The notes: a model not told the origin generated them from the sequence alone. 64,000 nucleotides of DNA from Ailanthus altissimus (GCA_946807835.1 OX327705.1:18506501-18570500), one strand, 5' to 3'. Counted from the stretch's first letter, positions 47,347-59,269 are shown. Translations and numbers: made by a program.

Positions 47347-47885
47347 CAAAATGGAAAACTCCATTGGGTCGTGACCTATTTGTGCTTTCAGTTATGCTAA
47401 GTTTAGTCCATGTATGGACTTTTTCGGCTAAGTCATTAAGGAGTTCTATGACTTCCTTTGAATCTTTATAAAAGAACTTCCCATTACACATCATCTCAAC
47501 AAATTGGCACTTTCTAGTTGTAAGTCCCTTGTAAAAATAGCTAACCAAACGCCAATTTTTATACCCATGGTGAGGGCACAGATTTACCAACTCTTTAAAC
47601 CTTTCCCATACTTGATATAAAGTTTCACTGTCTTTCTGGGAAAATGAAGAAATTTTTCTTTTTAGGCCATTAGTTTTGTATTGTGGCAAGTATTTATTAA
47701 AACATATTTGAGTCATTTCTGCCCAAGTTCCTATAAACCTTGGCCTCAAAGAGTATAGCCAACTTTTTGCTTTGTCTTTTAAAGGAAAAAAGAAAAATTT
47801 AAGCCTAATAATGTCTATGGCTTCAAGTTGGCTATGGAAATGGCAATTACCTCTTAAAATTCTCTAACATGTACTTAAAGAGTTT
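47347..47885 (-). pseudogene. Athila-like gag relic
   Basis: On the minus strand 'HVREF' (about 47880), 'FFPLKDKAKSWLYSLRPRFIGTWAEM', 'CFNKYLPQYKTNGLKRKISSF', 'QKDSETLYQVWERFKELVNLCPHHG' and 'FYKGLTTRKCQFVEMM'. The retrotransposon gag domain of Athila-type elements, intact over 139 codons (47749-47333). It is cut at 47885 by the junction to the opposite-strand element and at about 47346 by the LOG fragment. Confidence 0.85.
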
Positions 47886-47929
47886 TACTATCAAGTGGTA
47901 ACTTTGTACATTTTCTTTTCTTTATAAAA

Positions 47930-48640
47930 TCTTAGTTTTATTTCCTTTGTTGTAATTCATTTTATTGTTCATATTTGGTTCTACCACCTAACTTTTTTTA
48001 TTTTCTTTAGTTAATTTGTTATATTTTATATTATTTTAACGTCTGATTTTACTGCTTAACTTAATTCATTTTTTTAATTTATTTATTGTGCTTCGCACTT
48101 TATTTTCTTTTTATCGCACTTTACTTTTTTTATTTATTACTACACTTTACTTTTTTTAAGTTAATTTGTCGTATTTTATTTTATTTTAATGGCTGGTTCT
48201 ACCGACTAACTTTTTTATTTTTTTATTTATTGCACTTTATTTTCTTTTATTTATTTATTGCATTTTTTAATTGTACTTTATTTTTATTTTCTTTTATTTA
48301 TTTATTGCACTTTATTTTTTTAGTTAATATGTTGTATTTTTATTTTATTTTAATAACTGGTTCTACCGTCCAACTTTTTTATTTATTTACTTATTGTACT
48401 TTTTTATTTATTGTACTTTATTTTATTTATTTATTGTACTTTGTATTTTATTTTTATTTATTTATTGCACTTTCTTTTGTTTTATTTACTTATTATATTT
48501 ATTTTCGTACTTTATACTTTATTATCTTTTATTCATTTATTGTATTTATATTTCATGGTTGGTCTTACCACCTAACTCATTTTTATTTCTTGTTGTGTTT
48601 TATTTCACTTCTTAATTTTTCTTGAGCATTTCTTTCATAA
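47930..48640 (+). repeat. T-rich leader made of diverged tandem units
   Basis: Composed of TTTATTTATTGCACTTTATT-like sequence. The marker GGTTCTACCNNCTAAC recurs at about 47984, 48041 (weak), 48190, 48352 and 48557, giving a period of roughly 60-200 bp. Frames open here (48086-48625 and 48394-48615) are Phe/Tyr/Leu translations of T-rich DNA, not genes. Confidence 0.7.
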
Positions 48641-48776
48641 AAACAAATTGTTAAGATGTATGCATCAACTTAGTGACAAACGAGGAAGATTCATGAGAAA
48701 AGTAGAACTAGAACCATCACCATAATTTGTAAGGGAAGAGAATTCACCATCTAGTTTATCTTGTAATTCCAACACA

Positions 48777-49501
48777 ATGAGCCAACACGAAGATAACCCC
48801 GTTAGGACTCTAAAAGATTACTTGCATCCTACTCGCACAGTCACACCATCATGCATTATATTTTCACCTAACACACCACATTTATATTTTCACCTAACAC
48901 ACCGCATTTATATTTTAAACCTGAAATGATACAACTTCTACATATTTTTCATGGTCTAGATAGTGAAAATCCTTATATACATGTTAAAAAATTTAAAGAG
49001 GTAATTGTCACCTTCTATAACCAACCTGAAGCCATGAACACTGTTATGCTTAAATGTTTCCCTTTTTCTTTGAAAGATAAACCAAAGAGTTGGCTATACT
49101 CTTTGAGGCCGATGTCAATAGGAACTTAGGCAGAAATGACTCAAGCATTTTTCAATAAATACTTCCTACAAAATGATGCATATGACAACTCTAGAATTTA
49201 CAAAGCTAAAATAAAAATATCTCATGACAAACAAATCTCAAGAAAACACTTCGAGCTAAATCAATGAGTCTATCTTTATGATTCTCGAGTGCATTTACAC
49301 CTTGAAAAGTTGAGATCTCAATGGACTGGTCTATTTATGATAAGGCAAGATTTTCCTAATAGTGCTGTCGAAATCGAGGACCCAACTGATGGGCAAACTT
49401 TTAAAGTGAATGGACAGCGGCTGAAAAGTTATGTGGAAAAGGTAGACCACTCTATGTACCTAAACGAGATTCCTCTTGTGGATCCTGTCTATTATACTTG
49501 A
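48777..49501 (+). pseudogene. gag N-terminus joined to integrase C-terminus (Athila-like)
   Basis: Starts ATG 48777, 'MSQHEDNPVRTLKDYLHPTR', then a 26-bp tandem duplication (48859-48884 and 48885-48910) shifts the frame. Gag resumes 'MIQLLHIFHGLDSENPYIHV' and 'FSLKDKPKSWLYSLRP' to about 49130. After 'FFNKYFLQNDAYD' it passes within about 40 bp into the integrase tail: 'KIKISHDKQISRK', 'VYLYDSRVHLHLEKLRSQW', 'AVEIEDPTDGQTFKVNGQR' and 'LVDPVYYT', stop at 49499. Everything from mid-gag to late integrase is deleted. Confidence 0.85.
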
Positions 49502-49791
49502 CTAGGTTCAATTTATCTGTACCATATTTTATATTTTGTCTATATTTTATCTTTTGACTTTTTTATTTTTGCTTTTATTTTCTTTCACATTTTATTTTAC
49601 TTTCTTTTCTTTTCTTTTCTTTTCTTTTTCAGTGTGATTTTATTTTTCGGTCAAGTGACGGATACGGTACTCTGTGACTATTAAAGTCGATTTCTAAGCT
49701 CTCTAAAAATTGTCCCTCAAACTGTGCATTCATCTCTTTTCTTTTTCACTTTCGTTCAAAGTGGATCGCATTCGAGGTGTAGATATGGAGT
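49502..49791 (+). other. 3' untranslated internal region of the plus-strand Athila relic
   Basis: Pyrimidine-rich, with a (TTTTC)n run at about 49602-49630. No ORF. Confidence 0.6.
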
Positions 49792-49831
49792 GGTTGGAAG
49801 CTTATAGTTTTTTTCAATTATAACACATTTT

Positions 49832-49930
49832 AGAAGCAATAAATAATTAGGAAAAGCATTAGCTGCAAGAAAATTTTATTTGATTTATAGAGGGGGTAGC
49901 CTTAGATTAATAGGGTGTGTGTCAATAGAA
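49832..49930 (+). pseudogene. Captured LOG-like gene fragment 2 (short)
   Basis: Nucleotide copy of 47075-47176, giving the LOG relic 'LIYRGGSLRLIGCVS' with in-frame stops. It stops after GCVS, earlier than fragment 1. The upstream 50 bp (49783-49831) are also shared with 47025-47074, so one captured piece was duplicated together with flanking element sequence. Confidence 0.72.
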
Positions 49931-51149
49931 ACTAACGCATTTATTATGGAAAAACTCATGCTTAACTGTTTTACAATTATGATTAACACATTTTTGTGGT
50001 TCAACATTTGATTAAAATGGTAGAGTAAATAGTTCATTCTTGAACTCTTGAGACGCATTCTAGGTCAAATTAGAATAGCAGAGTAAGGAGTTTTATTTCT
50101 AACTTTTGAAACACATTTTAACTAACTTTTTGTTGTTTTGCTTTATATTTCACTTATTGTTGTTTATTGCTTGTAGCCTTAGTAATTCTTATATAAAGGA
50201 ATTTGTTTTTTCTGCCTATGTATGATTTCAAAATTGCTTAGGTTGAGTCACTATTTCTATTTAGGTTACTAAAGAATGACTTTCAAAATATTTTTGAGCA
50301 CAATGCTAAGTCTTGTGGTAAGACGGATGGTTCAATTTATATAGCTAAGAGAAATCTCATGTTTAAGTATATATTTTTTTAATCTCACATATCTTTGTGA
50401 GTAAGTGAAAAGGTTGAGAAAACAGCTTATGAACCTTTATTGATCCTTTGAATTGGTTAATTTTTATTTAGATTGATATTATTTGAATTATGAAATAAGT
50501 TGGTTGCATTTGTGTATAATATAATTTGACGAGAAGCCTTTGTAATGCTTTCTTGTATTCTTCAAAAAGAAATCAAAAAACAAAAAGAAAGAAAAATACC
50601 GAATATATATATACACACACGAAAAAAAAGAATCAATTCAGTTTAATAAAGTCTTCATTGAATTTTAGAAGACAAATTTTTTGTAAGTCAGTTTTCTCAC
50701 CAACCTATATTGGCATTATTCTTACAAGACAATTGAAATCCTAAAACTGGTGCATGTTAAAAATAATTGATTTCTAAACAATTAATTTTTCTATCTTTGG
50801 ATCAATGTTAGTTTATATGTCTGTCCTTAAAATTGACATTTTCTTGAGTGCTTAACTATTTTACAACTCCGTGAGAGAAATCATAACTTTTTAAATAGTC
50901 ATACACCTGTGAAGCTATGGAGTTGAGGCTTTTACTTGGAGAAATTCTCAAGACTATATATGTTGTGGTTTTTGGTATGATGGTTACGGCTTAGTTCACA
51001 CAGACACAATTTTTAGAAGTTATAATTGAAAAAACCATAATAGCAACAGTGATCTTGAACTGACTTTTTGTTTGAAATGCTTAGATAGTTTTACATATTC
51101 TCTTTACACTTGAATTGCTAGAGACTAACAATAAGCTAGTTGGGGGCTA
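49931..51149 (+). other. 3' untranslated internal region and polypurine tract
   Basis: Non-coding. The last 345 bp (50805-51149) recur inverted at 52814-53160. The polypurine tract GTTGGGGGCTA lies at 51139-51149, directly before the LTR. A short frame at 50526-50744 is A-rich and unsupported. Confidence 0.6.
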
Positions 51150-52686
51150 TGATGAACACATGAAAATGCATATTTATTAAGAGATTCAGTCACCATTTAA
51201 TGTCACTAATTTTAGCATTTTTGAACTTTTAGCTTGAAATAAAGTATTCTCCTTAAATTGTAATTAATGAATGTTATTTTCACAAGTTTAGGTAAAATGG
51301 ACATAACTCTCAAAGTAAAAATTGAAATGAAAAAATTCTTAAACTTGGAGTAACATGACACAATCTTACACACACTTGAAGAACAGTTGAAAAGACAAAT
51401 CCAACATGTTATGGGCTACAACTTTCGCTCAGCTTTACCCAACTCACGTATTTGGACCGTATCTCACAAAATACATACCCAATTGGTATAATTTTTCAAG
51501 CTCTGAAATACTGGCTTAATTATTAATAACTCTTATATTGATGGTAAAGTTTAAATCGGCCGTTATCATGGACCAAATTGTCTTGCAAGTGGGTAAAAGG
51601 GTTATTGGCTTAAATCTGACGTATCTTTGGCATTTTACCCATATCTCATTGGATACTCCTCCAATTTGTATGAACCTGGTGCCTATGGAAAGAAGATACA
51701 AAATTCTACAACTTTCATGTTGGTCAAAAAAGTTACATCGGTTATTTATATTATCAAAAAGGTGCTGTAAGTGGGTAAACGAGTTATTGACCTAAATTAT
51801 TAAAGATTGATGTTACACTTAACATATTTTCATTCATTGCCTATATAAGGACACTCTTATGATGTTTTCAACATTAGATAATTCTCTTTTATTTTCTTCT
51901 CATTAATATGTATTGTAATTTAGACTAGAGTTCTTGGCAAGGCTAAGAGATAAACTTTTATGTTTAATAAATATACTTCTATGCTTTGATTTGTTATCAA
52001 GAGCTACAAATGTTTGTAAATTTAGTTTTGCTTAAACTCTTGTCTATTTTATTTTCTATAATCTATAGGTTATAATTCTCATCTCTCATATATTTTCAGT
52101 CATGCTTTTCTTATGTGATTCTTGTTGAATTATAATTGTTATTGGTTACATTGTTTTATATGTTAAACTTTTATTGCAATATTGTCAATTGATATATTGT
52201 CGATCTTAGATAACATCTAAAGACAATAAAAGTTTGATATTCAAGTTGATCTTTTACTGCAATATTGTCAAAATGATATATTATCGATCTTAGATGCCTT
52301 GTATTAATGAACATGATTTGTGTTAATATTAGCAAAGAGTTTAGGCACATCAAATACACGTATTATTAAATGTGTTATATTTTACATATCCTCCGATTGA
52401 TTGTTTGGGATGTGAAACTTTCAGTTGTGTTATAAATATTGAATCAAAGTGTAGAGTAGATTTATAAAGTATAATTGTGATTCTCAAAGCCTTGCTTAAA
52501 TCATCACAAGACATTTTTCTCAATTCATAAACTATTCTATCTCATCCACTTAAACAATTAATTAATTTTCTCCTTTGCTACCGCTTTAATATATTACTTC
52601 ACCAACCTATTTTGCCAAAAGTTTCCTCGTGGGATCGACACCTCAGTCTATACTGTGATAGCCACATTACATTTTGAGCATAAATA
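51150..52686 (+). mobile_element. Athila-like gypsy LTR (copy Y)
   Basis: TGATGAACACATG (51150) to GCATAAATA (52686), 1.54 kb, TATA box at about 51841-51850 (CTATATAAGG). It is preceded by a polypurine tract and followed at 52690 by TTGGTGCCGTT, a gypsy-type primer site. Having both on one LTR means it once joined two internal regions, as in a tandem or recombined insertion. Confidence 0.8.
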
Positions 52687-52795
52687 AAATTTGGTGCCGT
52701 TTTAGGCCATAGTTAACCTAATCTTGATATACACTTACCACAATCCGTAATCCAACATAATATGACACTTGGTTTTTTCACATTTTCCATCTTTT
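52687..52795 (+). other. Primer-binding site and short leader remnant
   Basis: TTGGTGCCGTTTTAGGCC (52690-52707) resembles the TTGGCGCCGTTGCCGGGG primer site of Athila/TAT gypsy elements with several changes. The leader ends abruptly at an inverted LTR stub after about 90 bp. Confidence 0.65.
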
Positions 52796-54059
52796 TTCAT
52801 TTTCATGTGTTTATCACAACCCCCAACCAGCTTATTGATAGTCTCTAGCAATTAAAGCGTAAATAGAATATGCAAAACTACTTAAGCATTTCAAATAAAA
52901 AGTTAATTCAAGATCACTGTTTCTATTATAGTTTTTTCAATTATAACTTTCAAAAATTGTGTCTGTGTGAACTAAGCCGTAACCATCATACCAAAAATCA
53001 CAAGATATATAGCCTTGAGAATTTCTCTAAGTAAAAGCCTTAACTCTATAGCCTCACAGGTGTATAATTGTTTAAAAAGTTATGATTTCTCTCATGGAGT
53101 TATAAAATAGTTAAGCACTCAAGAAAAAGTCAATTTTAAGGACAGACATACAAACAGCATAATCAAACATACAAACAGTTGTAGCTCTTGACAAGAAATC
53201 AAAGCATAGAAGTAAATTTATTAAACACAAAAGTTCATCTCTTAGCTTTGCCAAGAACTCTAACCTAAATTACATGTTAATGAGAAGAAAATAAGAGAGA
53301 ATTGTCTAAAATTGAAAATATCCTAAGAGTGTCCTTATTTAGGCAATGAATGGAAATATGGTAAGTGTGACATCAATCTTCAATAATTTAGGCTAACAAC
53401 TTGTTCACCTACTAGCAGTACCTTTTTGATAATGTAAATAACCAATGTAGCTTTTTTGGCCAACATAAAAGTTGTAGAATTTTGTATCTTCTTTTCATAG
53501 GCACCAGGTTTATACAATTAGAGGAGTATCCAATGAGATATGGGTACAATTCCATAGATACGTCAGATTTAGGCCAACAACCTTTTTACCCACTTGTAAG
53601 ACAATTTGGTCCATGATAACAGCTGCTTTGGACTTTACCATCAACATAAGAGTTATTGATAATTGAGTCAGTATTTCACAGCTTCATAAATTATACCAAT
53701 TGGGTACGTATTTTGTGAGATACGGTCCAAATACGTGAGTTGGGTCAAGCTGAGCGAAATTTGTAGCCCGATTCTATTGTATCTCAATTTTTAGCCCATA
53801 ACATATTGGATTTGTCTTTTCAACTGTTCTTCAAATTTGTGTAAGATTGATCATGTTATTTCAGGTTCAAGAATTTATTCATTTTGATTTCTACATTGAG
53901 AGTTATGTCTATTTTACCTAAACCTGTGCAAATAACATTCATTAATCACAATTTAATAAAAACACTTTATTTCAAGCTCGAAGTACAAAAATGCTAAAAT
54001 TAGTGACATTAAATGGTGACTGAATCTCTTAATAAATATGCATTTTCATGTGCTCATCA
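52796..54059 (-). mobile_element. Minus-strand Athila-like relic: truncated LTR, 3' UTR and LTR stub
   Basis: Minus-strand order: LTR copy Z (54059-53165, first 890 bp of the LTR only), internal 3' region (53160-52814, inverted copy of 50805-51149), polypurine tract, then only the first 18 bp of the 3' LTR (52813-52796). Everything from the second half of the 5' LTR to the last 350 bp of the internal region is lost. It forms large inverted repeats with the neighbouring plus-strand element. Confidence 0.75.
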
Positions 54060-54275
54060 CCATGCAAACACAGAAGCTAAAAGACCATGAAAACTTAATA
54101 ACAAATAATGAAAACAAGCTAAAAGAATCTACATTGAAGAAAGCCTAACAATCTATAAACTCGTGAATATATTTCTCTTTCAACATCACGTCTTGTATAT
54201 TTTGTTTATCCTCAACTTAAAATTATATTAGAATAGATTAAGATTTTGGCTGATGCCCCTAAATTGAATTGGGCT
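54060..54275. other. Short spacer
   Basis: No feature seen; not a clear continuation of either neighbouring element. Confidence 0.5.
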
Positions 54276-54607
54276 TCTTAAGCATTTTGAAGTATACAGA
54301 AGCAGAGTACACAGTATGTCAAATATTGAAACTCGCAATATGCAGAAGCAGAGTATGCACCATATTAAGCTTAAAGTTTACAATGTTTGTTAATTAATTA
54401 TGCCACATCATCAAGAGGCTAGTTTTGTAATTTAGTAAGTTGTTAATTAATTGTTATCAATTAGTTACTTCCCACTATTCTTATAACAGACTACAATATA
54501 AACCAGGTGTAATCATCGTTGTGCTGTGAAAAAGATATATCAAAAGTTATAGATTCTTGTATTTTAGTTTTCTCTCAAATTTTCTCTCAAACCAAACAAT
54601 GTTTACA
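54276..54607 (+). repeat. 5' LTR of copia C
   Basis: TCTTAAGCATTTTG...GTTTACA. It contains two CAGAAGCAGAGTA(T/C) repeats near its start (about 54300 and 54343) and a direct TTTTCTCTCAAA duplication at its end. Confidence 0.85.
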
Positions 54608-54625
54608 TGGTATCAAAGCACGGCA

Positions 54626-57600
54626 ATGGATAATAACAGCACGTCAACCATAAATTCAACCATTTCAAATATAAATCCTATTGTAATAGTTTACAATTTT
54701 CCATCGACAGTCAAGCTTAATAGATCAAACTTCAAGATCTAGTGCTCTCAGATCTTGACTGCAGCAAGAGGAAATAGGTTGAAAGATCTTCTCATAGGTG
54801 TCAAGATATGTCCAGTCCAGTATACTCGAACTATTAATCCAGATAGACTTGTAACATTGATTAAAAATTCAAAATATGATGTTTGGATTAGGTAAGATCA
54901 ATGTTTGCTTGGTTGGCCCTTCTCAACTATTAGTGTGGTAATCTTAAGTTTAGTAATTAGTAGTAGATCTTCAAATAAATTATGGACTACAGAAGAGAAA
55001 CAATTTGGCTCACAATCTAAAACTAAATCAACGACACTAAAGATGCAACTTTTTACTATTTAGAAAGGATCTCTAACAATGTCGAATTATTTTTTAAAAA
55101 TTAAAGGAATTGTAGATGAACTTTCAACAACTGGCTTTATAGTAGATGATGATGAGTTTATTAGGTATCTGGTTTTAGGACTTGGACCGGATTATGATTC
55201 AATCGTTGCTATTATCATAAGTAAAGTTGGGACAGTTTCTTTGAAGCAAATTATCAATAGAATTTGAGTATGCTTAGAGCTGATCTTAGTCAATTTAAAG
55301 CAAATTATGTGTCTTGAGGAAAATGAAGAGCATTCAGTGGTAATTTTCAAGAAAATGCCTATGGAAGAGAAAGATCTTGGCATGGTAGAGGGAGATTTGG
55401 AAATATGAGTGGTCCTTAATTTGAAAGAACTGATAGTATTGCAGAAAGAGGAAATTTCTACAAGCCTAATTTCTTCAACAACAATAACAGATTAATTGGC
55501 TAAATTTGTGAGAAGCCTGGTCATTCAGCATCTAAATGCTTCTACAGATTTATAAGGAGTATGTGAAAAGAGATATGCATGCATTTTTTGGTCATTTTGA
55601 CAATTACAATTCTAGAAATGGACAACAAGGGCCTGGAAATGGTTTTGCTAGAAACCAAGCTGCTGGTACTTCATTTAATAAAATGGCTTATATGATTCAG
55701 CAAAAAGATCAATCTAGTAATTTTTGGAATGGACAACAATTTGTTAAACTTACCTCAGATCCAAATTGGTACTTGGACTCTGGTGCTACACATCATATCA
55801 CTCATGATGAAAATAATCTTAGTGAGAAGTCAGCATTTACTGCTAAGGATATACTATTAATTGGTAATGGCTTGGGCTTGAATATCTTTCATTCTGGTAA
55901 TTCATGTTTTAGATTTGGAAACCATAGTCTTAACATCAATCCTTATTGCAATATGCCTCAAATAACCAAAAACCTTATAAGTGTTTCAAAATTAGTTGCT
56001 GATAATAATATTTCTGTTGAATTGCATAACAATTTTTGTCTCATAAAAGACAAGAAGAAGGGATCGATACTGCTGAGGGGTATTGCTATTAAAGGATTGT
56101 ATAGACTACTACTATCAAATTCATCTCAGTCAAATGGCTGCTCTAAACCTACATCAATATTGTCTTGTTTGTCTTCAAATGCATTATGTCATACAAATAA
56201 GGATCGGGGTTCTACATTTGGTTCAAGTGTTTAGTCATGATTTTTTAGTTTCTGCTTACAATCGTCTCTGTCATCTAGTGTTTCTGGTATGAGTCAAGAG
56301 AGTAATAATATAAACCTGTGGCAATTAAGATTAGGATATCCTTGTCCTCACATCTTAAAAGCAGTCCTTCAAAATTGTAAACTAGGTTTAACTTTGAATA
56401 AAGATATAGATCTTGACCTCTGTAATGCTTGCCAATTAGGGAAATTACATAAATTACATTTTTCAACTCGTTATATTACTACCAAATCTTGCCTTTCACT
56501 TGTTTACACAGACTTGTGGGGTCCTGCTTCTATATCATCTAGAGAAGGTTATAATTACTATATCAGCTTCATTGATGATTTTACAAGATTTTATTGCCTG
56601 TTTCCATTAAAAGTCAAATTTGATGCATTCAAAGCCTTTGTTTCCTTTAGAACTCAGGTTGAAAAATAATTCAATACATTCATTAAAGCCTTGCAATAAC
56701 ATTGGGGAGTGAATACAGGTCATTTGCTAAATACTTAAGTGATAATGGAATTCAGTTGAGATTAACATGTCCATACATACATCATCAAAATTGTGTGGTT
56801 GAGAGGAATCATAGGTTTTACACTACTAGCTCAAGCAAAAATTCCTTTGCAATATTGGTGGGATGCCTTCTATACATCTTGTTACCTTATCAATAGATTA
56901 CCTACTCTAATTCTCTCATATCAGTCACCATTTCCGAACCTATACACAGTTACACTTGACTATTCCTTTTTAAAGCCTTTTAGTTGTATATGTTATCCTC
57001 TTCTTAGACCTTATCACTCTCATAAGTTAAATTTTTACACTGAACCGTGTTAAATTTAGGCTATAGTCATCAACATAAAGGCTACAAATGTCTTCACCCT
57101 TCTGGAAGATTATACTTAGCTGTTCATGTCAAATTCAATGAGTCACAGTTTGCATATAAATCTTTGTTTTCTTCTTCTAAGTCCAAATCTCTCAACTCTC
57201 CTCACACAACACCATTTACATTTCAAGTTCCTCCTTGCAGCAGTAAGTCTTATAGTTCTTCACATTATAACATCACAACAGTAGTCTCAAAAAGTCTTCA
57301 TGTTTCTTCTACAACAACTGATTACATTATTACCTCGAATCAAACACTTCATTCTCCATCTCACTCTTATATTGATCCTCTTTCTATCACAACATAAGGT
57401 CCTATAAACTTGAATCAAATTCCTTCTCAGTACCCCATGCAAACAAGATATAAATCAGGATTATTCAAGCCTAAAGTCTTTACACATCAAGTAATAAGGT
57501 CAGTTGCTTCAACTGAACCATATTCAGTGCAAGAAGCTTTAACTGATCCTCAATGGAAACTAGCAATGACTGATGAGTATAATGCCCTGTAAAGAAACAA

Positions 57601-58924
57601 AACTTAGGTTCTGGTGCCTGCTACTGAAGCCAGTAAAGTAGTAATAAACATGTGGGTATTTAGAGTAAAGTATAATCTCAATGGCTCTATTTCTAAACAT
57701 AAGGCAAGGTTAATTGCCAAAGGGTTGTTGCAAACTCCTAAGATCGGTTATTTTGAGACTTTTAGTCCTGTTGTGAAGGTTTCTACAGTTAGAATAATTC
57801 TTAGCATTGTTGTCATGAATAAATGGTCAATAAGAAAAATTGACATCAATAATTCCTTTTTAAATAGTGATCTCACTGAAGCTGTTTATATGACACAACC
57901 TGAGAGGCTTTTGTAATTTAAATTTTTCATACATCAGCATTATCATCTAACTCTAGTGTTGATCTATGTAGATGATATTATTGTGACAAGTTCAAACTCT
58001 TCATTTTTAGAAGACTTCATTCAGAAACTTGGTGATATATTTGTACTTAAAGATCTTGGCTATTTCAACTACTTTCTAGGAATTGAGATCAAACCAACAA
58101 CTACTGGACTCCACTTGTCACAGTCCAAATACATTTCTAATTTGTTACAGAAAGCCAAAATGAGTAACTGTAAAGGATTAGATATTCTTATGGCATCTGG
58201 TCAGAAACTTCTGAAGTCAGATCTTCATACAGACACAGAATTATTTTTGGATCCTTCTTTCTACAGAGGCATTGTTAGCACACTTCAATACATAGTGCTT
58301 ATAAGACCCAAACTTACCTTCCCAATTCATAAGTTGAGTTAATTTTTAGCTATACCCACGGTTAGTCATTGGCAAGCTTGTAAGAAGGTTCTAAGATATC
58401 TTAAGCATACAAGCTCTTATGGTTTACACATAGAACAGTCCTCTGATTTCACTCTCTATAGCTATTCTGATGCTGATTAGGCATATGACCCCAATGATAG
58501 ATATTCTATAGGAGGCTATTGTCTTTTCCTTGGTCCTAACCTTATCTCCTGGTCCTCCAAGAAGCAGCAAGCAGTAGCTCGATCTAGCACAGAGGTCGAA
58601 TATAGAGCCTTTGCTTCAGTATACTCAGAAGTGTTTTGGGTTCAATCTCTATTGTTTGAAATCTCGTTTGCTTTACCAATATCAGCTGTGATCTAGTGTG
58701 ATAACCAGAATGCCATTGCTTTGGCTAAGAATCCTGTCTTTCATGCCCGATCAAAACACATTGAATTGGATATGCACTTTATCCGAGATCATATAGCAAA
58801 TGGGGTCTTAGATATTCGCTTTGTTCCTTGTCTTGAACAGGTTGAAGACATTCTTAACAAACCATTACCAGCTACTCCTTTTTATTATTTTCGGTCCAAG
58901 CTTAAGGTCACTGCATCTCCTTAA
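54626..58924 (+). pseudogene. copia C gag-pol relic
   Basis: Gag starts at 54626 (MDNNSTSTINST) with an early stop at 54740. The zinc knuckle is 'ICEKPGHSASKCF' (about 55504-55545), its first Cys lost. Protease DSG is at 55775-55783 in a 232-aa open stretch (55536-56234). Integrase retains 'LRLGYPCPH', 'CNACQLGK' and 'YTDLWGPAS', but the second Asp region is shifted. RT has 'IAKGLLQTPKIGYFETFSPV' and 'YVDDI' (57965-57979). Between 'MTQPERLL' (57916) and 'LIYVDD' only about 40 bp remain, so roughly 50-60 codons of the RT palm are deleted. RNase H 'SSTEVEYRAFA', 'CDNQNAIALAKNPVFHARSKHIE' (in part) and stop at 58922. Non-functional. Confidence 0.9.
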
Positions 58925-58937
58925 GCTTGAGAGTGGA

Positions 58938-59269
58938 TCTTAAGCATTTTGAAATATACAGAAGCAGAGTATGCAGTATATTGAATATTAAAGCTTGCAA
59001 TATGCAGAAATAGAGTATGCAGCATATTAAGCTTGAAGTTTACAATGTTTGTTAATTAATTATGTCACATCATTAAGAGGCTAGTTTTGTAATTTAGCAA
59101 GTTGTTAATTAGTTGTTATCAATTAGTTACTTCTCGCTCTTCATGTAACAAACTACAATATAAACCAGGTGTAATCATCATTGTGCTGTGAAAAAGATAT
59201 ATCAAAAGTTACAAATTCTAGTATTTTAGTTTTCTCTCAAATTTTCTCTCAAACCAAACAATCTTTACT
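58938..59269 (+). repeat. 3' LTR of copia C
   Basis: Same length as the 5' LTR. The last base of the expected TTTACA is T here. It is preceded by CTTGAGAGTGGA, a weak polypurine tract. Confidence 0.85.

Larger units (their letters stand above)
54276..59269 (+). mobile_element. Ty1/copia element C with 332-bp LTRs
   Basis: LTRs 54276-54607 and 58938-59269 are both 332 bp. Primer site TGGTATCAAAGC lies at 54608-54619. The flanks GGGCT (54271-54275) and AGGCT (59270-59274) form a TSD with one change. Copia gene order is clear. LTRs differ by about 5% by eye, so the insertion is moderately old. Confidence 0.88.

Noticed and set aside
48086..48625. 179-codon Phe/Tyr-rich frame as a membrane protein
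   Set aside because: It is the translation of T-rich tandem leader sequence of a gypsy relic; overlapping frames look equally hydrophobic.
48000..48640. CRISPR array or satellite
   Set aside because: Units are diverged, unevenly spaced and T-rich; no spacer-repeat structure and the setting is a plant retroelement.
44933..54059. One complete gypsy element from LTR X to LTR Z
   Set aside because: LTR X is minus-strand, Y plus-strand and Z minus-strand; outer flanks (GCATA and CCATG) are not a TSD and the gag relics oppose each other.
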